A program made the translations under genes and the position numbers. 64,000 nucleotides of DNA from Leifsonia sp. ku-ls (GTDB taxonomy: Bacteria; Actinomycetota; Actinomycetes; Actinomycetales; Microbacteriaceae), in assembly GCA_003367665.1 (NCBI GenBank), contig QKXI01000003.1, forward strand, positions 1-64,000, in the 5' to 3' direction. Shown one piece after another: positions 38,067 to 45,575 of this stretch; within the stretch, counting starts at the first letter, position 1, and every line of letters begins with the position of its first letter. The notes beneath the pieces were generated by a model. The model saw only the letters and a list, made by a program, of their open reading frames with translations, had not been told where the DNA came from and searched no databases.

Positions 38067-40982
38067 ATGAGCAGAGCCGACGGACACGACATGGGCGGCG
38101 CTCACGGACTCCCGGTGCGCTTCGACGCGCTGGTCGGCCGCCGTGAGGAGACCTCGCTCATCCGCCGGCTGCTGCTGTCGTCCGCGCGGCTGGTCACGGT
38201 GACGGGTGCCGCAGGGGTCGGCAAGAGCCGGGTGGCGATCGCGGCGGCGGAGGGACTGGCCCGCACGGTCGCCGGCGTCTGGTACGTGGATGCCCGCGGG
38301 CGCGGCGACGCCGTCGCAGCGGCCATCGCCTCTGAGCTGAAGGTGGACCCTGGCCCCGACCCGGTCGCGGCGGTGGCCGGCGCGCTCGCCGGAAGGGAGG
38401 CGCTCCTCCTTCTCGACGACGTCGACGAGGTCGTGCGTGAGACCTCGGCCGTCGTCGACGCCCTTCTCACGGCCTGTCCCGGCGTGAAGGTGCTGGTGAC
38501 GAGCCGCGAGCCGCTCAGCTCGATGGCGCAGGCGCTGGTCGTGCTCGGCCCGTTCGCCGACCGCGGGTTGGGCCCGACGAGCGACGCGGTGCGCCTGTTC
38601 GCCGATCGTGCCGCGTCCGGCGACGCGCGCTTCGCGCTCGACGACTCCACGCTTCCCGACGTCGTCCGGATCTGCGAGGCGACCTCGGGCGTCCCGCTCG
38701 CGATCGAGCTGGCCGCCGCTCAGCTCCAGTTCATGGACATCGAGACGCTGGCCGACCGGATGGACGACCAACTCTCCACCCTGGAACCCGCCGACCCCGC
38801 GTCCCGGTCGCTGCGCGCCGCCGTCGAGGACAGCTGGGAGCGCTGCGGTGCCACCGAGCGGAGGGTGTGGTGCGACCTCTCCGTGCTCGCGCCCGGGTGG
38901 GATCTGGACCTGGGGGAGGCCATGGCGATGCTCGGGGCGGCAGACCGACGGGAGGCGACCGCGGCCGTGAAGCAGCTGATCCGCAGGTCGGTGGTGCACC
39001 GCCGACGCGTCGGGGACGCCGTGCGCTACGAGCTGCTGCCCGCGATCCGCGAGTTCGGCGCGGAGCATCAGCAGCATCCGGTGGAAGCGCAACGGCATTC
39101 CGTCGCCTGCATGATCGCCCGGCTGCACGAGGCGGAGGACGGCTGGTTCTCGGGGAGGCAGCGCGAGATCCTGCTGCGCCTGCAGGGAGACCTCCCGAAC
39201 ATCCGGCGCGCCGTGACGACGGCCGCCGCGCTGGGTGACGCGGACCGTGCCGTCGAAGTCGCGGTGACGGCGTGGCGTCAGGCGTGGATGATCCACGGCA
39301 GCGCGGACGAGCTGGCCAGGTGGCTCGGCCGGGCGCTGGGATCGGGCAGTCCGTCGCCGTTGTGGGAGACGCTCGGGCACGCGCTCCGCGCGGCGGTCTA
39401 CGGTCAGACCGGCAAGCCCGGGCTGGCCCGCGACGAGCTCCGGCTGGCTCTGCTGGCGCGGGATGCCGCGAGCGCGACGGGCGACGCGGCGACGGCACGC
39501 GAGGCCGACATCGCGGCACGCAGCGCGGCGGAGACGCTAGAACGGGACGATGCGGCAGCGGTCGCGATGCTCCGAGAGCTCATGGACGAGCTCGGCGAGG
39601 AGGCGTACCGCTTCGGCCGCATCAACACGCCCCAGCGTCTCGCCGCCCGGCTGCGCTCCCTCGGCGAGGTCGCGGAGGCCGCGCCCGTGGAGGCCGCGAT
39701 CTCTGAACGCGCCCTGGTGGCTGGCGACCGGTACGAGCGCTCCTTCCTGCGCACCGCCCGAGCCACCGCGGCCGCAGCCGCCGGCGACTACGAGGCGAGC
39801 GAGCTGGACGCCAGGGACGCGCTCGTGCTCAAGCGCGGCCTCGGCAACGGGCTCGGCGTCGCTCAGGCGCTGGAGCTGCTCGCCGACGTGGCGCGGGAGC
39901 GGGCGGACGCTGCCCGCGGTGCGAGCCTGCTCGGCGCGGCCGCGGCGCGCTGGCGGGATGCCGGGGCCCTCCGAGCCAGCTACCCGCCGTACTTCTACGA
40001 CTCCGCTTCGCTGGAGCAGGCACTGCGCCGCCGCCTCGGGGGTGCGGCCTTCGACCGCGCGTTCGACTACGGGGCCGCGCTCACCGAGGACGAGAGCATC
40101 GGCTTCGCGCTGCACGGCATCGTCGAGACCCGCATCCGCGCGGCCGTGCCGTTGGCGGCCCGCTCGGTCCTGACTCCGCGTGAGACCGAGGTCGCCTCGC
40201 TCGTCGCCGATGGCGAGACGAACCGCTCCATCGCCAGACGGCTGTTCGTCTCGATCCGCACGGTCGAGACGCACGTGCAGAACGCGCTGGTCAAGCTGGG
40301 GCTGCGCTCGCGGACCGAGCTCGCGGTGTGGTTCCGTGAGCAGCCGGGGACCGCTCGCCCGGAGGGCACGGCCTTAGCACGTGCCCTCCGGGGCGGACAC
40401 TCAGGCGGCGAGAGCCAGCTCCTCGCCGTCGCTCACGAGGGCGGCGCGCAGGCCGGCCCTGGCACGCGCGGCCAGCGCCGTCGCTCCCGCGGGGGTCACT
40501 CCCATGAGCCGGGACACCGTGGCGACGGGCAGCTGCTGCAGCACGGTCAGGACGAGCACCTGCTGCCAGCGCTCCGGCAGGCTCCGGAACGGCCGCTCGA
40601 GGTCGCCGAGGTCGTTCACCTCGAACCGGTAGCTGCCGGCGGAACCGTCCTCGGGCAGCGGGACCAGGGTGGTCCGCGCCTCCCTGGCGCCCCAGGTCGC
40701 GGCGACGTTGCGGATGGCGGTCCGGAGGTAGTGGGCGAAGCCCTCGACCGGGCCTTTGCCGTTGCGCAGGGAGGTGAGGATCTTGGCCGACGCCTCCTGC
40801 ACGATGTCGTCCGCGTCGAAACGCGACGTCGTGCGGCGGGCGACGTGAAGGGCCCACCCCTCGTAGCGCGCCCACAGCGTGCCGAACGCCGAGAGGTCGC
40901 CGGCACGCACCCGGTCCAGAAGCTCCAGGTCGGTGGGGCGGTTGGCGCTGGCGGTCATTCTCACTCCTCGGCTGGTGGATGA
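38067..40982 (+). CDS. STAND-type ATPase LuxR-family regulator (frame lacks the expected stop)
   Basis: A large regulator: an NB-ARC/AAA-like NTPase with P-loop VTGAAGVGKSRVAIAAA (about 44-60) and Walker B LLLLDDVDEV (about 114-123), an all-helical TPR-like middle (about 250-700), and a C-terminal LuxR HTH (about 702-760; LTPRETEVASLVADGETNRSIARRLF, then TVETHVQNALVKLGLRSRTEL). All recognisable protein ends near base 40350. The frame then continues without a stop to 40982, antisense to the next sigma gene. A TAG at 40375, one frame over and inside a terminator loop, is the probable natural end, so a one-base indel is possible. The start is uncertain: 38046, 38049 or 38067. Confidence 0.8.
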   Translation: MSRADGHDMGGAHGLPVRFDALVGRREETSLIRRLLLSSARLVTVTGAAGVGKSRVAIAAAEGLARTVAGVWYVDARGRGDAVAAAIASELKVDPGPDPVAAVAGALAGREALLLLDDVDEVVRETSAVVDALLTACPGVKVLVTSREPLSSMAQALVVLGPFADRGLGPTSDAVRLFADRAASGDARFALDDSTLPDVVRICEATSGVPLAIELAAAQLQFMDIETLADRMDDQLSTLEPADPASRSLRAAVEDSWERCGATERRVWCDLSVLAPGWDLDLGEAMAMLGAADRREATAAVKQLIRRSVVHRRRVGDAVRYELLPAIREFGAEHQQHPVEAQRHSVACMIARLHEAEDGWFSGRQREILLRLQGDLPNIRRAVTTAAALGDADRAVEVAVTAWRQAWMIHGSADELARWLGRALGSGSPSPLWETLGHALRAAVYGQTGKPGLARDELRLALLARDAASATGDAATAREADIAARSAAETLERDDAAAVAMLRELMDELGEEAYRFGRINTPQRLAARLRSLGEVAEAAPVEAAISERALVAGDRYERSFLRTARATAAAAAGDYEASELDARDALVLKRGLGNGLGVAQALELLADVARERADAARGASLLGAAAARWRDAGALRASYPPYFYDSASLEQALRRRLGGAAFDRAFDYGAALTEDESIGFALHGIVETRIRAAVPLAARSVLTPRETEVASLVADGETNRSIARRLFVSIRTVETHVQNALVKLGLRSRTELAVWFREQPGTARPEGTALARALRGGHSGGESQLLAVAHEGGAQAGPGTRGQRRRSRGGHSHEPGHRGDGQLLQHGQDEHLLPALRQAPERPLEVAEVVHLEPVAAGGTVLGQRDQGGPRLPGAPGRGDVADGGPEVVGEALDRAFAVAQGGEDLGRRLLHDVVRVETRRRAAGDVKGPPLVARPQRAERREVAGTHPVQKLQVGGAVGAGGHSHSSAGG
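40358..40392. terminator. Bidirectional terminator hairpin, luxR/sigma junction
   Basis: CCGGAGGGCACG and CGTGCCCTCCGG form a perfect 12-base stem (13 with the outer C-G) around a nine-base loop containing TAG. It lies between the HTH-coding end of the LuxR gene and the stop of the convergent sigma gene at 40401. Confidence 0.75.
40401..40958 (-). CDS. ECF-like RNA polymerase sigma factor
   Basis: A 185-residue sigma factor with region 2 (residues about 10-85; DADDIVQEASAKILTSL) and region 4 (about 120-180; SLPERWQQVLVLTVLQQLP, then LMGVTPAGATALAARARAGLRAAL). It resembles the N-terminal half of the sigma fusion at 33197 (compare DDLASEAFARILKAV and LLGLTPNAVSALAVRAREGL) but has no anti-sigma or membrane extension. 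ATG 40958 follows AGGAG; a GTG two codons earlier is less suitable. No anti-sigma gene is adjacent. Its whole length is antisense to the run-on frame of the LuxR gene. Confidence 0.9.
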   Translation of the reverse strand: MTASANRPTDLELLDRVRAGDLSAFGTLWARYEGWALHVARRTTSRFDADDIVQEASAKILTSLRNGKGPVEGFAHYLRTAIRNVAATWGAREARTTLVPLPEDGSAGSYRFEVNDLGDLERPFRSLPERWQQVLVLTVLQQLPVATVSRLMGVTPAGATALAARARAGLRAALVSDGEELALAA

Positions 40983-41024
40983 CCTCAGGCTCCTGCGCGG
41001 GACCGTCCCGCCCGATCCGTGGAA

Positions 41025-42062
41025 CTACCGAGCCACTACCGATTCGCGCCGCACCGGCGTCACGAACTCCGGGAGCCTCGTCCCGCAGCCGAGCAGCTCG
41101 GCGAGCGCGCCGAACACACGCGGGGCGGCACTCCCGTCGCCGAAGGGACTGGGCGCTGCCGCCATGAGCGCGTGCCGGACCGGGTCGGCCAGCACCGCGG
41201 ACGCCTCCTCCACGATCCGCTCCACGCGCGTGCCGACGACCGCCGAGGTTCCGGCGAGGACGCCCTCCGGTCGTGCGGTGGTGTCTCCGAGCACGAGCAC
41301 GGGGACGTCGAGCGCGGGCGCGAGCTCCTCGATCCAGGTGCAGTCGGTCAGCACGAGGACGGAGCTCCGGATCAGCTCCACGAGAGCCGCGAACCCGGGC
41401 TGCGGGATCGAGTGGATGCGGCCCGCGCGGCCGAGGCCGGATCCCAGTCCGGCGTGCACGGCGAGGTCGGGATCCGCGGACAGGACGAACGCGTGCCCGG
41501 GGAAGCGCGCCGCGAGGACGCGGACCGCCGCCCCGAAGCGGCGGAGCGTCTCGCCGTCGTGCTGCCGTCGGTGCGCGACCACCAGCACGATCGGGGGCGC
41601 GTCGACGGGCGACGGCACGTTCGGGAGGGACAGCACGGCGTCGACCAGGGTGTCGCCGGTGACGACGATGCGGTCCTCCGGCACGGCGGCCGCGAGCAGC
41701 ACCCGTGCGGCATGCTGCGTCGGCGCGAGGTGTAACCGGCAGAGGCGGTCGAGCTCACGACCGCCCGGCTCCTCGGCGGCGCCGGCCGGGTACTCGCCCG
41801 CACGGCGCCCGGCGGAGAGGTGGGCGACGGGGAGTCCGAGCCCGACGGCGACGACGGCGGCGGCGACGGCCCGCGGCGACGGCGACGCGACGATCACCGC
41901 GTCCGGGCGCGTCGCCTCGATCAGGGTCTGCACGCCGTCGCGGGGGCGCCCCTCCGTGTCGCCGACCTGGCGGAACACGTCGGACTCGTGCAGCGCGCGG
42001 ACGACGGGCTCCATCCGGACCCAGTCGTCGGGCGAATCGTGGATGGTCAGGACGGTGGGCAT
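41025..42062 (-). CDS. Diverged UDP-GlcNAc 2-epimerase-like protein
   Basis: A 345-residue GT-B-fold protein of the WecB family. The fold pattern is present: VLVVAHRRQHDGETLRRFG, LTDCTWIEELAPALDVPVLVLGDTTARPEGV (in pieces). But active-site motifs are altered: HxEAGLR reads HLSAGRRAG, the EExNR region is EEPGGRELDR, and SGGxQEE reads DCTWIEE; the TTxRPE loop is kept. It may be inactive, or act on another nucleotide sugar, or serve as a binding protein. The neighbours are a sigma factor and an acetyltransferase, so it is not part of a polysaccharide cluster. Confidence 0.8.
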   Translation of the reverse strand: MPTVLTIHDSPDDWVRMEPVVRALHESDVFRQVGDTEGRPRDGVQTLIEATRPDAVIVASPSPRAVAAAVVAVGLGLPVAHLSAGRRAGEYPAGAAEEPGGRELDRLCRLHLAPTQHAARVLLAAAVPEDRIVVTGDTLVDAVLSLPNVPSPVDAPPIVLVVAHRRQHDGETLRRFGAAVRVLAARFPGHAFVLSADPDLAVHAGLGSGLGRAGRIHSIPQPGFAALVELIRSSVLVLTDCTWIEELAPALDVPVLVLGDTTARPEGVLAGTSAVVGTRVERIVEEASAVLADPVRHALMAAAPSPFGDGSAAPRVFGALAELLGCGTRLPEFVTPVRRESVVAR

Positions 42063-42162
42063 GGGCGGGCTCCTCTCGGCGAAGGCGGCGATGCCCTCAC
42101 CCGTAGAGACGCGGGTCTACCCCTCAGGCTGACGCGGCCGGCATCCGGGGTAGCGTTGCGGC

Positions 42163-42447
42163 ATGAGCCTGAGCGTCGAGAACCAGCCGGATCAGTCCCG
42201 TTACGCCCTCCTCCAGGACGGCGAGGTCATCGGCGTGGCCGAGTACGACCTGCGCGACGACGCCATCGTCTTCACGCACACCGAGGTCGACGAGTCGAAG
42301 CGCGAGAAGGGGATGGCGTCCAACCTGGTCCGGACGGCGCTCGACGACGTCCGCGACCACTCCTCCCGTCGGGTGATCGCCTCGTGCCCCTACGTGCGGA
42401 GCTGGCTCAGCGAGCATCCCGACTACGCGGACCTGCAGAAGCGGTAG
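42163..42447 (+). CDS. GNAT-like N-acetyltransferase (YjdJ type)
   Basis: A 94-residue small acetyltransferase of the Gcn5-related YjdJ/GTL3B-like family. FTHTEVDESKREKGMASNLVRTALDDV holds the acetyl-CoA loop (about 45-65), followed by RRVIASCPYVRSWLSEHPDY, a hallmark ending. The substrate is unknown. ATG is six bases after TAGCGT (42151-42156), leaderless. It overlaps the end of the convergent membrane-protein gene by 41 bases. Confidence 0.9.
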   Translation: MSLSVENQPDQSRYALLQDGEVIGVAEYDLRDDAIVFTHTEVDESKREKGMASNLVRTALDDVRDHSSRRVIASCPYVRSWLSEHPDYADLQKR

Positions 42448-42778
42448 CGCGGCCGTCCTCGTTGGGCGCACGGCCCTCGACGTGGCGGCCATCGCCTGCG
42501 CGGCCGAGGTCGAGCGTGATCTTGCCGCCCTGCCAGCCCTCGTCGCCCCGGTCGCCCGGGAGCGGGGCCGGCGCGGGCAGCAGCGTCTGGCGGTCCATCT
42601 CCTGCTGGGCCTCGTGACGGGCGGGCGCGAAGATCTCGTCGAACGAGCCGCCGATGGCGCCGCTCATCGTGCCGGAGCCGCGCTGCGCCTTGTTCGAGAG
42701 GTCGATCCACCCGAGCTTCACGGCAACGACGATGAGGACGACGAACGCCGCCACGATCCCCACGACCCACCAATTCAC
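42407..42778 (-). CDS. Single-helix membrane protein with cytoplasmic tail
   Basis: A 123-residue protein with one N-terminal membrane helix (residues about 3-24, VNWWVVGIVAAFVVLIVVAVKLGWI) and a hydrophilic tail. The tail holds GAIGGSFDEIFAPARHEAQQEMDRQ and a Pro-rich stretch LPAPAPLPGD. The pattern is seen in many actinobacterial small proteins of unknown role. The GTG start lies seven bases after TACCCT (42786-42791), leaderless. The 3' end overlaps the GNAT gene. Confidence 0.75.
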   Translation of the reverse strand: MNWWVVGIVAAFVVLIVVAVKLGWIDLSNKAQRGSGTMSGAIGGSFDEIFAPARHEAQQEMDRQTLLPAPAPLPGDRGDEGWQGGKITLDLGRAGDGRHVEGRAPNEDGRATASAGPRSRDAR

Positions 42779-42825
42779 GCCATCCAGGGTACCGGAGGGC
42801 CTGTGGAGTGCCTGAGTGCCGGGTG

Positions 42826-43875
42826 TCAGGGCACCCGGTAGAGCCACTCCTCGGTGTCGAACTTCTCGGCCACCAGCTTCTCCGCCGCCGCGTACTCGGC
42901 CTCGGTGAGGTCGCCGTCGGTCGCGCCGTACAGGTTCTTGAAGGTGAGCTTCATCTGCTCGATGATCTCGGCGCGGCTGAGGCCGGTCTGGCTGCGCAGC
43001 GGGTCGACGCGCTTCGCGGCGCTCGTGATGCCCTTGTCGCTGATCTTCTCGCGGCCGATGCGGAGCACCTCCGTCATCTTCTGGCCGTCCATGTCGTAGC
43101 TCATCGTGACGTGGTGGAGCACGGCGCCGGAACCGAGTCGCTTCTGCGCGGCCCCGCCGATCTTGCCCGACGGGCTCGTGATGTCGTTGAGCGGCTGGTA
43201 GACCGCGTCGATGCCGAGGGACTTGAGGGCGATGATCGCCCACTCGTCGAGGAAGGCGTAGCTGTCGGCGAAGCTCATGCCCTGCACGAGGTCGGCCGGA
43301 GCGTAGATCGAGTAGGTGACGACCGATCCCGCCTCCATGAACATGGCGCCGCCGCCCGAGATGCGCCGGACCACCTGGATGCCGTACTTCGCCGCGTTCT
43401 CCGGGTCGACCTCGTTCTTCACCGACTGGAAGCTTCCGATGACCACGGCCGGCTCGTCCCACTCCCAGATGCGCAGCGTCGGCCCGCGGCGGCCCTCTCC
43501 GACCTCGTTGGCGAGCACCTCGTCGAGGGCCAGGTGCATCTGCGGCGAGACGGCCTTGGCGTGCACGATCTGCCAGTCGTAGTCCCGCCAGCTCGTCGCC
43601 TTCGCGAGCGCACGGCGCACGGTCACGGCGACGGCCTCCGGCGAGAAGCCGAGCAGGCTCGCCCCCTCCGGCAGGGCGTCCTTGACGGCCCCGGCGATGG
43701 TCTTCGCGTCGGCCTCCGCCGGGAGCCCGTTCACCGCGGCGTCGATGGCCTCCAGAGCGCTGTCCGGCTCGAGGAAGAAGTCGCCCGCGAGCTGGAAGTC
43801 CGCGATCTTGCCGTCGACCACCTCCAGGTCGACCACGACGAGCTTGCCACCGGGGACCTTGTACTCACCATGCAT
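42826..43875 (-). CDS. lplA: Lipoate-protein ligase A with N-terminal accessory domain
   Basis: A 349-residue ligase that transfers lipoyl-AMP to E2 and H proteins. The catalytic domain (about 95-340) has VIGSFQSVKNEVD, VVRRISGGGAMFMEAGSVVT (about 168-187), the Lys loop SGKIGGAAQKRLGSGAVLHH (about 240-259) and a later DPLRSQTGL. The first 90 residues (HGEYKVPGGKLVVVDLEVVDG) look like the accessory domain found at the C-terminus of bacterial LplA or as the separate archaeal LplB, here placed in front. ATG lies six bases after TAGGGT (43882-43887), leaderless. It could also ligate octanoate. Confidence 0.9.
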   Translation of the reverse strand: MHGEYKVPGGKLVVVDLEVVDGKIADFQLAGDFFLEPDSALEAIDAAVNGLPAEADAKTIAGAVKDALPEGASLLGFSPEAVAVTVRRALAKATSWRDYDWQIVHAKAVSPQMHLALDEVLANEVGEGRRGPTLRIWEWDEPAVVIGSFQSVKNEVDPENAAKYGIQVVRRISGGGAMFMEAGSVVTYSIYAPADLVQGMSFADSYAFLDEWAIIALKSLGIDAVYQPLNDITSPSGKIGGAAQKRLGSGAVLHHVTMSYDMDGQKMTEVLRIGREKISDKGITSAAKRVDPLRSQTGLSRAEIIEQMKLTFKNLYGATDGDLTEAEYAAAEKLVAEKFDTEEWLYRVP

Positions 43876-43909
43876 ACGCCCACCCTACGTCCGCGGGCGG
43901 GCGCGACGC

Positions 43910-44125
43910 TCAGTGCGGCGGCGGGGACGGCTTCTCGTCGCCGAACTCGTCGATCGCCTTGTCGGGCCGCCGCGCCAGCGTGACGCCGAAGCCGATCAGC
44001 AGGATGACGAGGATGAGGCCCACGATGAAGATGAGCCCGGTCAGCAGGTTCTCGTTCCCGCCGACGGTGGCCGGATTGTCGATCGGCGCGAACCGCGACA
44101 AGCCGAGCAGGATGTTGATGCCCAT
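43910..44125 (-). CDS. Small membrane protein
   Basis: A 71-residue protein with one clear membrane helix (about 27-50, NLLTGLIFIVGLILVILLIG) and a possible second short hydrophobic stretch at the N-terminus (MGINILLGLSRF). The tail ends FGDEKPSPPPH. GGGAGGG before the ATG supports the start. I do not recognise the family. It lies 34 bases upstream of lplA on the same strand... reading toward it from the hydrolase gene, with no visible functional tie. Confidence 0.65.
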   Translation of the reverse strand: MGINILLGLSRFAPIDNPATVGGNENLLTGLIFIVGLILVILLIGFGVTLARRPDKAIDEFGDEKPSPPPH

Positions 44126-44195
44126 GACGACCCTCCCTCGCCCAGTGTCCGCGCCGGGTGGGTGGGTGCGCTAGACAGGGCTCGGGCGGTGCCGG

Positions 44196-45071
44196 TCAGT
44201 CGCGCTCGGGGAACCGCTGCACGAGCCACGCCGTGAGGTCGGCGAAGACCTCCTCACGGTTGGTCTCGTTGAAGATCTCGTGCCGCGCCCCCTCGTAGAC
44301 GATGGTCGTCACGTCGCTCAGCTTCGACCTCGTCCGGTACGAGTGCTCCAGCTTCCTGGCGCTGGCCGGGCCGCCGAGCGGGTCCTCCGAGCCGACCTGG
44401 ATGAGCAGCGGGAGGTCGTTCGGGAGGTTGCGGGCCGGGCGGCCGAGCAGTCGGGCGGCGTCCGCCATCCCGAACAGCTTCTGCAGCGGGGTGAGCGTGG
44501 TCAGCGGGTCGTCGACGAAGGCCTGCGCGACCGCGGGGTCGCGGCTGAGCCACTCGGCGCCCGTGGTGCCGAGGTGGGCGTGGCGCTTGTTCAGGTCGCC
44601 GCCGTTCATCGAGCCGAGCACCCGGTAGGCGGTCCCGGAGAGCACGGCGGCGTCGTACTCCTCGCTGTGGCGGTTGAGCAGCATCTGGCCGATGAGGGAG
44701 CCCCAGCTGTGGCCGACGTAGACGAGCGGCAGGTCGGGGTTCTCGGCGCGGATGAGCTCGGTGAAGGCGTGGACGTCGCGGACGGCCGCGCGCAGGCCGC
44801 CCGGCCCCAGCCTCCCCAGCTTCGTCGCGTCTCCGTCCCACTGCTCCAGCCCGGTGCGACCGTGCCCGAGGTGGTCGTCCGCGTAGACGGCGTAGCCGTT
44901 CGCGGCGAGGTGCTCGGCGAGGGGCCGGTAGCGGCCGGCGTGCTCGCCGACGCCGTGCGCCAGCTGCACGACAGCGGCCGGCCGGGCGCCCTCCGGCGTG
45001 GGCGCGTACACGTCGAAGTAGACGCGGGTGCCGTTCTCGTCGTCGAAGCTGCGGCCCTGCTCTGTCTGCAC
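44196..45071 (-). CDS. Alpha/beta hydrolase, monoacylglycerol-lipase-like
   Basis: A 291-residue serine hydrolase. VVQLAHGVGEHAGRYRPLAEHL (oxyanion region, about 34-55) and the nucleophile elbow VYVGHSWGSLIGQ (about 116-128) match lysophospholipase/monoglyceride lipases; the acid Asp is in QVGSEDPLGG and the His in GARHEIFNE near the C-terminus. It is cytoplasmic and would cut acylglycerol or similar esters. The start is a GTG with no clear ribosome site, so it could begin a little further in. It is divergent from the MarR-MFS operon. Confidence 0.88.
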   Translation of the reverse strand: MQTEQGRSFDDENGTRVYFDVYAPTPEGARPAAVVQLAHGVGEHAGRYRPLAEHLAANGYAVYADDHLGHGRTGLEQWDGDATKLGRLGPGGLRAAVRDVHAFTELIRAENPDLPLVYVGHSWGSLIGQMLLNRHSEEYDAAVLSGTAYRVLGSMNGGDLNKRHAHLGTTGAEWLSRDPAVAQAFVDDPLTTLTPLQKLFGMADAARLLGRPARNLPNDLPLLIQVGSEDPLGGPASARKLEHSYRTRSKLSDVTTIVYEGARHEIFNETNREEVFADLTAWLVQRFPERD

Positions 45072-45111
45072 GGCCTCATTCTGGCGTACGCCGCAGGCGA
45101 AGGAGGTTTAT

Positions 45112-45138
45112 TTAGCGAGGCTAATTTGTTAGGCTAAC
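45112..45138. promoter_or_regulatory. MarR-type palindromes ahead of the MarR-MFS operon
   Basis: TTAGC-gag-GCTAA (45112-45124) and GTTAG-g-CTAAC (45128-45138) share the TTAG/CTAA half-site. The second overlaps TAGGCT (45130-45135), a candidate -10 only eight bases before the MarR start. The region also precedes the divergent hydrolase gene. Confidence 0.7.
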
Positions 45139-45143
45139 TATGT

Positions 45144-45575
45144 ATGACCGGACGACTGTCGACCCATGACCTCAGCGGCGCACTGCGCATCGCCGTGGCG
45201 CGCCTCTCCCGGCGCCTGCGCGCCGAGAAGGAGGACGACGAGCTGAGCGACGCGCAGACCGCGATCCTGGGCTTCCTCACCCGCGAGGGCTCCGCCACCA
45301 TCGGCCGCCTCAGCGAGTTCGAGCGGGTCAAGCCGCCGTCGATGAACCGCACGGTGAACCGGCTGGAGGAGGCCGGCTACGTCGCCCGCACCGCCGACGA
45401 GGCCGACGGTCGCAAGGTGGTCGTCGTCCCGACCGAGCGCGGGCGGGCGCTCGTCGCCGAGACCCGCAGGCGCCGCGACGCCTGGCTGCACCAGCGCCTC
45501 CGCACGTTGACCGCCGAGCAGCGGGCCACCCTCGCCGAGGCCGCACGGATCATGCGGGAGCTCGCCGACTCGTGA
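45144..45575 (+). CDS. MarR-family transcriptional regulator
   Basis: A 143-residue MarR protein. The winged helix is residues about 30-95 (QTAILGFLTREGSATIGRLSEFERVKPPSMNRTVNRLEEAGYVAR in pieces, then DGRKVVVVPTERG). ATG 45144 has no ribosome site and lies just after two TTAG/CTAA palindromes, which it probably binds to repress itself and the downstream exporter. It overlaps the MFS gene by GTGA. Confidence 0.92.
   Translation: MTGRLSTHDLSGALRIAVARLSRRLRAEKEDDELSDAQTAILGFLTREGSATIGRLSEFERVKPPSMNRTVNRLEEAGYVARTADEADGRKVVVVPTERGRALVAETRRRRDAWLHQRLRTLTAEQRATLAEAARIMRELADS

Noticed and set aside
40180-40377. A separate small gene ending at the TAG in the terminator loop
   Set aside because: Its sequence is an Arg/Ser-rich shadow of the LuxR HTH. 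Only its stop codon matters, as the probable end of the LuxR gene after a one-base shift.
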